The notes beneath the pieces are model-generated. The model was given only the letters and a program-made list of their open reading frames with translations, was not told the DNA's origin and did not search any database. Of a stretch of DNA of 64,000 nucleotides, positions 33,842-43,328 are shown in pieces. This DNA comes from Gonapodya sp. JEL0774 (lineage: Eukaryota; Monoblepharomycota; Monoblepharidomycetes; Monoblepharidales; Gonapodyaceae), in the NCBI GenBank assembly GCA_027604505.1, contig JADIIX010000051.1:1-64000 (forward strand). The letters are read 5' to 3'. Position 1 is the stretch's first letter. Each line of letters opens with the position of its first letter. The position numbers and the translations under genes are program-made.

Positions 33842-33935
33842 CCCACCGTGTGAGTTGAAACGGCGGTGGGGGTAAAAACCCCCAAATCCTCGCTCACACC
33901 AACCCGCTTGAACTTGCGGGAATCGGCCCTGTCCG
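33842..33935 (+). other. Cluster of adjacent perfect stem-loops
   Basis: Within 95 bases three hairpins occur: CCCACCG (33842-33848) pairing with CGGTGGG (33864-33870); GGGGG-TAAAA-CCCCC-type (33868-33883); and CCCGC (33903-33907) with GCGGG (33916-33920). GTGTGAG (33848-33854) can also pair with CTCACAC (33893-33899), giving an alternative long stem. It lies about 90 bases upstream of the Gly/Asp-rich gene. It may be an untranslated-region structure or the remnant of a small inverted-repeat element. Confidence 0.5.
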
Positions 33936-34023
33936 GGTCCCGAATATAATTTTCACAATTGAATCATATTTAGATACCACTTGGGTAAGTGTCCAGGCAT
34001 TTTGCTCCCGTTTTCCCTTCCAG

Positions 34024-34500
34024 TTATCTCACCTCATGATCGCTCAAAGACGGATCCCCGAGGACCCCCGGCTCCTGCTCCTCCTCCCCAAACCTACCGC
34101 CCACCCGCTCAAGTCTATGTTCAATCCCCGGCCCCACAGGTTGTGGTCCAGCAGCAGCCGCAAGTTGTCGTGCAGCAGCGCCCGCATTACGTATCCACGC
34201 CTGCCTACGGGGCAGGTATAGGCGTTTCGTCTGCGCTCACAGGAGCGCTCATCGGAGGTGCGATTTTGGGGGCCGGACATCACCATCATCACTACGGCAA
34301 GTTCACATTCGTGCTCTCCGCAACCGCATGAACCTCATCACCCCTCTCCCCGGTTACGGTATTCAATAGGCGGCTTCGACGGACCCGATATTGGGTTCGG
34401 TGGGATTGATGGTGCGGACTTTGGCTATGGAGGCTTTGATGGAGCAGATTTCGGTGGCTTTGGATTCGACGGGGCAGATTTCGGAGGCGGCTGGAAATAG
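34024..34500 (+). CDS. Small Gly/Asp-repeat protein (5' exon unresolved)
   Basis: Exons 34024-34296 and 34370-34500 are visible; the start must lie in an upstream exon. The first part is Pro/Gln/Val-rich (APQVVVQQQPQVVVQQRPHY). A hydrophobic Gly/Ala stretch follows (SALTGALIGGAILGAG), then a His run and a repeat based on GGFDGADFG. The last part is almost wholly Gly, Phe and Asp and ends GGGWK. The intron between the two exons needs a GC donor (GCAAGT at 34297), because only that choice continues the GGFDG repeat in frame. The composition recalls adhesive or phase-separating low-complexity proteins of fungi. No family is recognised. Confidence 0.5.
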
Positions 34501-35565
34501 AGTGAAGTTGGATCACTGAAGGAAGAAATCTATTGGCTTGTACGTCGAGGGTCTGGCAAGTTGAATATATTCTTCGACGTTTTTGGGCAATCCGACCATA
34601 GTTCTGAAGCTTCTTCATGAAGGTGGAGATTCTCACTTCTGACAACTGTCGGCAAAATTCACATTCACCTCAGAGGATATTCTTTGCTCAGAATAGTATT
34701 GTTCCGCTGGAGTGTATGTCTTGGGACGTTCGCAACTTCAAGTCCGATCTATGGCAACCAGGACAGAACCTTTCGGAAGCAGTGTACGTATTCTTCCATT
34801 TTCTTTTTTTGTTCAGTATTTCGGCTCATAGTCACAAAAACCGCCTGAAGGACATAACAGGCTTGAGCGTGCAAATCAAATTCTCCCGCAGCACAGACCA
34901 CAGAAATTGAGTAGACTAACCCATGATCAAACGGCCGACAGGTTTTCAACATTATTGCGCATTCCATTTCATTTATTTATCGTGTAAACTGGCCTGTTTC
35001 CTGGGAAAATCCATATTAGTCATTGACAAGCACCACCAATTATGAGAGGTGCGGCGTGAGCTGTTGCACCTTAGGAGTTGGCGGTTTTCTATCAGATTCT
35101 ATTGCTTATTGTATTCTGTAAACGAATTTTAAAGCGGACTGCCTGTTCTGAGTCGACGCGTTTCATTCAAATCAACGGTCTTCCCTGTGCTCATGAGCAT
35201 TTGAAGGCCCCGCGGGTATGAAGCAGATTTCGTTTCTGGGTGGCCGTTCGATCATAGTATAGTAGACCTCTGTTCTTGCAACAGTTCGGGCGGGAAAGAA
35301 AGTCGTGGTGCTGTTGCCCACTGCGTTTCACACGCCCGGATATGATTATTTTGGTACCGTCTTCTGCGCACTACAACAACCAACATTTTATTCGCAAATT
35401 TTTTTTGGGGAGGGTTTAATTGATTCGGAAGGATTGGAGTAATTATTTGATTTTCTGTGTTCCTTACGGTGCTGTGGTCCGGAAAGCTGGTTGGTGCCTT
35501 GCCGAACCTTCGCAGCTTTGCAAGTCTCGGATGAGCTGAACTTCCGGACCCACCATTTACTCACA
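34501..35565. other. Intergenic with one copy of a local repeat
   Basis: No convincing gene is seen. Copy A of the dispersed repeat lies at 34914-34990. The remainder is AT-rich at the ends and otherwise unremarkable. Confidence 0.4.
34914..34990 (+). repeat. Dispersed repeat, copy A
   Basis: The segment beginning CATGATCAAACGGCCGACAG and continuing through TTTTCAACATTATTGCG is nearly identical to copy B, 3.2 kb away in the same orientation. Differences are scattered single bases and small indels in the last 30 bases. Confidence 0.8.
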
Positions 35566-37613
35566 ATGCCAGTCAATATGTCTGGCAGCGTCGTCGGCGG
35601 AAGCAGAGAGTCGACGATGGCAAGCATGGTCGGCGTTGGTGTTATGGGGATTGCAGGTGATGGAGGTGGTGGCCCGATGAACCCGACCTTCGGAAACGAG
35701 TGGGGGACAGTAATGAGGGCAGTAGCGGGAGCCGAACACTTGGCGAGCCTTGTGCTGTACCTGGCAGCGAGCTACTGGGCGCTAGCGTCGGCGGTTGTCG
35801 TTCTGGTCTCTCTGGTGCTTGGACGCTTGAGGTGGGTCATTGGTCAAAGCGTGATCGGTGTGGAGCCCATCACTCCTCAAGGGCATACGAGCGCAAATGG
35901 ACCAGTTTGCATATTGATAATATCTCATTCTCGCTTCTCTTCATAATACAGTCTTGCGTTGCCCCTGCTGCCTGGGCTCTACCCATCGCCCATTCCTCCA
36001 ACCACACCATCTTTTGCTGCGCCTTCCCCTGAGCCTTCCACCGACTCCAAATCCATCACCATCGACCCTACATCTATCACTACTTCCTCTCTTTCTGAAT
36101 TCGAGTCTCCCCCTTCTTCTCCTTCCCTTTCTGCATCCACCCTCTCAGTTCTCTCCGCCGATGGTCCTGATGTTTTCAACTGCAAAAGGTGTGATCCTGC
36201 ACACCCTATGGTCTCACTGTCCCTGCTCAGCAATTAACAAACTCACTTCTATCTTTCTTCTCCTTTAGTCAATCTTCTACCACCGCGATATCCTCCCTTC
36301 AAGTACCTTTTACCCCTGTGCGTCATGATGGTGAGGAGTGCATCGATCTGCATCGCGACGCGGGGTGAGTATGGCACGATGCATTGCGAACGATGCTTTC
36401 ATCCGCTATGCATGAGTCCTTTCTGACCCCGGTCCTCAACTGCAATATTCTCTTGCACCGCAGCTCCACATCGACCTTGTCCCCGGTGGACGTCGTCCCT
36501 CACACGCCCTCCAGTCTTCCCTCTGAGCGGTCATCAGGAACTTTGCCATCGCAACTGGATGCTCAAACGTCATCAACTTCGTCTCCATATGCGTTGACTA
36601 TTGCTCATTCACGATCGTACCTTGAACTCGAAGCCCCTTGCGATACCACGTTGGAAGCCATTCCTACATCAGAGCAGCACACTGTGGAGGTTTCTGCTCC
36701 GGCCAACTGGCGAGGGCACGTCGTCGAGCAGGTTCCAGTGGTGGAGATCTCGGTTATTCTTGCGCGTTCCACCACCCAGAACCAATCCAAAGTCGGAGAA
36801 CCCGCTCTTGACTCACTACCCCCGCTTCCCACCCCCCCGCGGTCACCTCCTCCCCATAGGAGTATAGACTCTGCAACTGAGCAACCACAGACGGGACAGG
36901 TGCAGGCCCCTCCTTCGCCCGCATCTACCACCTGTCGGGTAGCATGTGCATCCGATTCATCATCCGAAGCCGCAATTAACCGACGTCGCAACAACCCTAC
37001 TCGATCCCGTTCTCAAAAAAGTACTCGGGATCCCAAGCTCTTCGCCCACACAACCCCGCGCCTGCCACGCACACCAGTGACTCTCGCCTCGCTCGACGCC
37101 ATCCTTGATTCCTCACTCCCTCCACTCTTCCGCCGAGCTCGCCGTGTTTCGTACAACTCCCAGTGCCGCGTACGTGTCTTCACTCCGCGAAAGTGGGAAT
37201 CAAAGGAAATTGTTGTGAATTCAGCAATTGCGGCCAAAAAAGACGGGTTTTGGTGGTGGGGTGGGAGAAAAGAGAAAGAGAGGAAGGGCAAGTGCAAGGG
37301 GAAAGATTTGCCAGCGGTGACACAACGGGATGCAGTGGAACTCGATGTGGAGGCTCTGCTGGGCGGGTGGTGGGGGGTGGTCAATGGTCAGCACGGGATC
37401 GGGGAAATGGAGGTGCTTGCATCCGCTCCAATAGGCAAACCGGAAGCCGCACATTCCGCCATGGATAGAACCTCAGCTTCCCTCCAAACTGCACCTCGAT
37501 CATCACTTTCAGGAGAACATCTGAAACCCGAACAAGAAACTGCATATTGGCGATCCTTAGCATGGGATTTGTCGGTCATGGCCGTCGGAGTAGTCGTTGC
37601 CGGAGGTTTGTGA
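35566..37613 (+). CDS. Ser/Thr/Pro-rich membrane protein of unknown function
   Basis: Four exons join in phase: 35566-35832, about 35953-36189, 36270-36365 and 36472-37613. The start is a Gly/Ser-rich segment, then a strong hydrophobic helix (LASLVLYLAASYWALASAVVVLVSLVLGRL). A Pro/Ser/Thr-rich region of over 200 residues follows. The basic middle part has RRRNNPTRSRSQKSTRD and a Trp/Gly-rich patch (KKDGFWWWGGRKEKERKGK). The last 15 residues are hydrophobic (SVMAVGVVVAGGL), possibly a second helix reaching the end. No domain is recognised. It is flanked on both sides by copies of the same short repeat. Confidence 0.6.
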
Positions 37614-39850
37614 GATGTGGTGATTGTTGCTGTGATTTCGGTGGTGGAGTTACTTGTACAGGAGATGCGGACAAATGATTCGCGCCGTTGGAGCGTTTTG
37701 CAGAACAATACCCCATCCCACACATCAGCAGCCGGCATGTGGTTTTCAACAAACTTATTTCCTTTTCGCGCGTCGCACTGTGTGACGAGCAAGCGATGGC
37801 ACGGGATACCACAGATTTGCAGCACATCTTTATCATTCGGATAGTTCTTTTCTTTGTTCGTGTCCTATACTTGAGGGTGAGGGGAGGTGTGAGCGTGCCT
37901 CGTGGCGTTTCTGTACAGAATCTTAACTTTCTGAGAGATGGATTTCATCACTACTTTTTTATTGCAATTAGAAAGTGGAGGTGGACAAGCCGAGAGCAGG
38001 AATGGAATACTGGAGAAAACGAAAAATCACAATCTTCAAACACAAAATGCAAATAATAAACATTCGTATGACAAATACAATAACACTCTTACATTTATTA
38101 CACTAACACATGATCAAACGGCCGACAGTTTTTCAACATTATTGCGCATTCCATTTCATTATTTATAGCGTAAACTTCCCTTTTTCCTGTGAAAACCAAG
38201 AAAAAAGCTAAAGCGCTAATAATGCGTGCAAAGTGCAACGAAAATCAACACAAAACAGCATGATCCAAGAACCCCTACATCACCGCGTACCCTCCGCCAT
38301 ACCAGCTCAGCGGTACCCACCCGGTCCGATCTCCCTCTCTGCAAAGTGTGGAGAGTTGTACCAGCTCAGTGTGTCTATGGATGTGCAGATATGTTTGCCG
38401 GATGAAGGCTGGGAAACCACTCCAAATAAGGAGAGCAGCCCGATTCAATTGAAAACGTCGGAAGCAAGCAACGCCGCTCCAGCCGAAGAACTCTCAGATG
38501 TCGGAAGCAAATCGGTACCCGAGCGGTCGCGATAAGCGACGACGCTGCTCATACTTGCGGTTTGAAGTCAATGGCAGTGCCCGAGCCATCACCCTTGAGC
38601 CTCGACATCGAAAACAAAATACTTTGGAATTTCGACACGTTCGTTTGCACTATTTACTCATTTTTGAGAAAAGCATGGGCTATTGACAATCATTGAGAGA
38701 AACAGAATAGAACAGAATTCAAGTTTTTGGTATATAAGGAGTACAAGACTTATCAACCGGGCCTGCTGGCGGCTGGATCATTTTAGATCCTGTTTAGGAC
38801 TCCCAAATGTTGAACGTTTTCGAAGCCGTGCGTCGGCGTTGGCCCCAAAGGATTCGCGTTATACCGCGTTCCCCTCTGTTTTTGTTGTTCTCGATGAAGC
38901 CAAGTTAACTTCCATTACTTCTACTTTATTCGCCACTTTGAGCAATCTATTGTGCCTTCGCATTGACCGTCTGTACTCTCATGTTAAACGAAATAAAATT
39001 GCACGGCAGGTGACCCCATGGAGATGCCGAGCAAGAGACTGGTGTGACAAATTCGCAAAAGCGCGGATCCACATTCCCATGTCATCATGTCGTAGTACTC
39101 AGATCTTTCATCCAATGCATTTTGGGTGATTGTCGGAATGGGAGAGATGTGATGGTCCGCCGGCAGACCATGAAGGCAGCATCAGCGATGTCCGCCTTCC
39201 CGGATTTTTTGTCGCTCGAATGAAGTAAACAGCATTCAGAGTGTATTCAGAAACGGACATGTATGGTTGTTCGGATGTCGTGTTTCCCGCGTTCCCACAT
39301 TCACATTTAGTCGCTCCGCTGTTAGTTCGTGAGAGATGGGTGAGGTTCCATGATCCTGATGAAACACGAGAATGAGCCCCAACGACCCGCACCAACAGAA
39401 CAAAAAGCTTTTCTCTTCCCACTGTATAAAACGAGAGTTATGTCACCGATGAACTCATTGCACCCATTTTGTGGAATCGTCACCGGATTTGATATCTGAG
39501 CTGAGTGAATTCAGCTGCTATATCAAGTTTCTGATCTCGAAATCCCGAGAGCTTTTCACCAGATGAAATAATGTGTCTCGCACTCAAGTGCTGTCTGCTT
39601 CATTGAACTTGCAAAATGGCCTCGAACATTTCGGTTACGGTGAATGTGGCGTGCACAGCCTCCGCTTGTATCTTGGGACCTTCCCACTCGGGAGGTATCG
39701 TTGTTCTTCGTCCCCCGATATTTCGCAATGTCCGCCGAGCTGACAATTCTCGGTGCGTGAAGAGGACTATATGGGCTCGAATTTTCCAAGCGGGCAGCCT
39801 CGGTATTGCGGAACCGGTCTCCTGACATATCTTTCTCACTTGGCAAACAG
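37614..39850. other. Gene-poor region with repeat copy B
   Basis: Open frames at 38233-38535 and 38683-39129 (plus) and 39108-39422 (minus) have no recognisable motif and no matching splice partners, so I do not call them. Repeat copy B lies at 38105-38185. The first exon or exons of the kinase that follows probably lie somewhere in 39600-39850. Confidence 0.4.
38105..38185 (+). repeat. Dispersed repeat, copy B
   Basis: Matches copy A at 34914-34990 over about 75-80 bases (shared ATGATCAAACGGCCGACAG and CATTATTGCGCATTCC). It lies about 490 bases downstream of the membrane-protein gene; copy A lies about 410 bases downstream of the Gly/Asp-rich gene. Confidence 0.8.
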
Positions 39851-42757
39851 GGAACATCATCGGCCTCTCAAAGGACATTGGAAACCTCGCAGACTACTCC
39901 CAGGTGCGTTATGACAGCTTCATAATCAAACGTTCCTTCGGATCTTACACCAGTGGCCTTTTTCCCTGCACTTCTTTCACCCACCTCACACATGGATCCT
40001 TCGCCAATTTATGGTAACATGTTCTGCTCCTTGCGGGGTTGTTATAATCTCAATAGGCTTGCAAGAAGCAATGTTACCGTTTAGGTACGTGGGCGGATGG
40101 ACTTTGGGCATGTTGTCTCTTGGTTGATTCTCTCGGTCGGGCCTACAACATCGTGCCCCACCCTGCTCTAATGCTCTAAATATCCTCCAGCTACTCGATG
40201 TCAAGGGATAGTAAACCTACTCGAGCCTCTCCGGGGTCGCCTTTCCAATCCAAACAGTCCTCCACCAAATCCGCACCTCCTCGTCAACCTCGAATTGCTT
40301 GAACGGGCAATGCTCCAATGCCAGGACCACATCAAAATATATACAACTCGCCAGTGGGCAAAGTCGGTGTTTGTTGATGCTGCAAACCCACAGAGATTCG
40401 ATAAACTCAACCGGGACTTGAGCACAGCCGCTGAAACTTTGAGCGTGAGTGATAAGCCCGCCCCCATGCAACGACATTTTCTGATTTATACAGCTGCACG
40501 CACGTGCTCTCAGCTTGGTCCCAGCGTTGGGGCTCTTTTCAATCGCGCAGATGATGTGGCCGACCTCACTGCGGATATTGGTGCTATCGGCGAGCGTCAG
40601 GATGAGATCGTTCGGCTCGTACTCGCTCTTGATGGTCAAGGAGATCAGGCGGACATGCAACGTCAGATGGCCATGAGCCTATCCTCCTCCAAAGCTTTCC
40701 TCCCCAAACCGGATGTACTCGTCAAGGACGCGATGCAGTCGTTGGTCGAGGACTTTATAGTGCCCTGGAGCGAACTAAAACTTATCAGAAGGCTGGGTGG
40801 AGGAGCGTTCGGTGAGGTACATTTGGCGAAGTGGCGAGGAATCGACGACGTTGCAGTCAAGATTCTTAAGAGCAACACGACATTCAGCATGAAGCGGGAG
40901 ATAGCGGGACAAGCAGGTGGTGGAGCTCCGTTAGGTGGTACTAGTAAAGAGGATCAGAAAGCCGTGGAGGAGTTCATGAACGAGCTGAAACTCATGGCTA
41001 AGTTAAGGCACCCAAACGTAGTACAGCTCATGGTGCGTATTTGGAGATGGTATTGCCCACGATGACAAATTAGGCGCGGTCCCGCTTTCGTTCTGCTAAT
41101 GTTGCGTGAATGTGCTACTGCTGTGTATTTGATATGAGCCACCTTCTCTACACCCTCGCTTCCACTGCAGGCGGTTGTTCTCGAACCCAACCGCAAAGCT
41201 CTTATCATGGAATACATGGCTACTGGCTCCCTTTTTGATGTCATCGGCAAGAAGGCCCTCACCTGGCCACAGATTATTTCCATTGCCAACGATATTGCTA
41301 AAGGATGTGCATACCTCATTCGGATGGGTGTCTTGCACAGAGATTTGAAGAGCGGTAATGTGATGGTTCGAGATGATTTGGTAAGTCCGGGAAAACGTTG
41401 ATTCAGTGGCAACCAAGATTCAACAAACGTTGAAACAACACTCACCATGCATTCAGTCGGCTGCTAAGATTTGCGATTTTGGATTGTCGCAAAACCTGAG
41501 GTCTCAATCCAAGGATGTGGTTGGGTCCATTCGATGGATCGCACCAGAATTGTTCTCGTAAGTGCTTCTTTTTCTGTAGATTGATCTTGAGTTCTTCTTG
41601 ACACCATTCTTCGTTGTCGTCTGCTTCTTTCCCTCACGCATGCATGCTATGTGGGTTATTGCCCCGTTCGACGTGTTAGTTTGACCCCGAACACCGAGAA
41701 GTCGGATGTGTTCGCGTTCGGTATGATTCTGTACGAACTTGTCAGCCGTCGACTTCCCTTCCATGTTAGTACTGTGGCATTGTCTAATTGTGTCCGATAT
41801 TGTCTGATCAGGTCGCTTGCGTCATGATTCTGTGTTCCTATTTTATAATTTTACTTTTTGGTTTGTCTGTGTTTGCTTCCAGGATCTCAATGATGAACAG
41901 GTAGAAAAAGCATACAGGTCGGGCCAGCGGCCCCCAATCCCACCTGGCGTACCAAGGGGCTTCGCTTCCATCATTGAACATTGCTGGGCACAAGATCCAG
42001 CAAAAAGGTGAGTGCGCATTGGGCCAGGTGTCTTGTTCTCAGTTTGAGGGCAACGGAACGGAAGCAGGGAGCCTTGATTCCTGCTCGTCTATTTGTTTGC
42101 GCCAATGTCCTCCTTTTATTGTTCCCAACGTTTTAGACCCACTTTTGCCCAAATGATTGAACAAGGCTGGTTTAACCCACCCGAGAACCAACCCACACCC
42201 TCGAAACCTGCGTCCGAACCCCACCTTCGCCACCCCTCATCAGTCTCAGGCCAACCTGACCACATGCACTCCTCCGTACCCTCCGTTATCCCCCCACCTC
42301 GTAACGGATCCATGCCCGTTGATGGGTTGGCTCGAGATTTTGCAAATATGAGCATGCACGGAAACCAGGGCTACCAGGCTCGCGATCCGTATGGCAGACC
42401 AATGTCGTACTATGGAGATTATGGGCAGAACTCTGGCAGGGGTAGTGGCTCTTCGGGCTTGCAGCCACAATTGAGGATTCCTAGACGTGTGGAAAGCAAG
42501 GTGGGATTTTTCTATTCCAAGGCTTATAATTTGGCCACAATTTGACTTCACATCCCAAATCGTGCATCAAGGTGATGGCCCTCCCAGCTGGGGCACCACA
42601 ACATGTTCAGGGCGGTGGGTATCCTAGCCGGCCAATGATGCCTGGCGGCATTCCTCCAAATCTTCCTCAGGGGCGAGTGGCTCCGGCCGCGATGCCGCCA
42701 TATCCAATGTATCCTCAGAACCAGCAGATGCATCCTCAGCAGCAAATACGACGATGA
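39851..42757 (+). CDS. TKL-type protein kinase with N-terminal MLKL-like helical domain (paralogue 1)
   Basis: The first certain exon (39851-39903) encodes GNIIGLSKDIGNLADYSQ, matching exon 1 of the downstream paralogue; the ATG lies upstream and is unresolved. An all-helical domain follows (VNLLEPLRGRL, CQDHIKIYTTRQWAKSVF, FDKLNRDLSTAAETL, DIGAIGERQDEIVRLV). The kinase domain starts at WSELKLIRRLGGGAFGEVHL. It has VAVK (catalytic Lys), HRDLKSGN, DFG in CDFGLSQNL and the APELF block, so it looks active. The Lys after the catalytic Asp (HRDLK) fits Ser/Thr specificity. The C-terminal tail is Pro/Gly/Gln-rich. Introns occur at the same places as in paralogue 2, including after RDDL, LFS, LPFH and DPAKR. 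Confidence 0.85.
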
Positions 42758-43328
42758 GCGGTTGGCAGGGACAGGGGGGTGCAGGCAGAACTTTTCAGTA
42801 CTAGGGACATTTCGTTCTTTTTGTTTTTAAAATTGCACCGCAGCAGAGCGGAGGAGTTGGTGGGATGGGTGCATTTGTTTTGCTGTAATTGACCATATCC
42901 CACGATATCACTTCTCTTAATGATTCTTGGACTGTGATAAGTACGAATTGTAACAAATATGGACCGTAGATTCGTCTCACCCGGGAATCGTATGCTGGAA
43001 ATTGCACAGGAACAGTTCTGCCCGAACATGAGGAGGGCGACACCAGGCGTGTGATTCAAAGTAGACAGTTGTTGAAGAAAAATCTTTCAGTCAAAGGTAA
43101 CTCTATTCATGAGGTTTTAATGTACTAGAAAATGTTGCTTTGTTTTGTGCAGTCAGTCGCCCAGCAAGAGGCTGGCCGCGCATAGTTCGAGTACATTCTC
43201 CCAGCCCGTAAACTTCCCCAGCACAGTAACGGGAACGACGGAGTTGGGATGGAGGTTAATACCATCGGTGCGTGAACAACTACTCTCTCGAGCGAGTGAC
43301 TTCCGGCAATCTTATCGCTGACCACAAG
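42758..43328. other. Intergenic spacer between the tandem kinases
   Basis: Holds the 3' end of paralogue 1 and the presumed promoter of paralogue 2. No gene is seen. Confidence 0.4.

Noticed and set aside
38683-39129. Plus-strand 148-codon open frame
   Set aside because: No motif, no splice context, and comparable frames occur on the other strand nearby. Probably chance.
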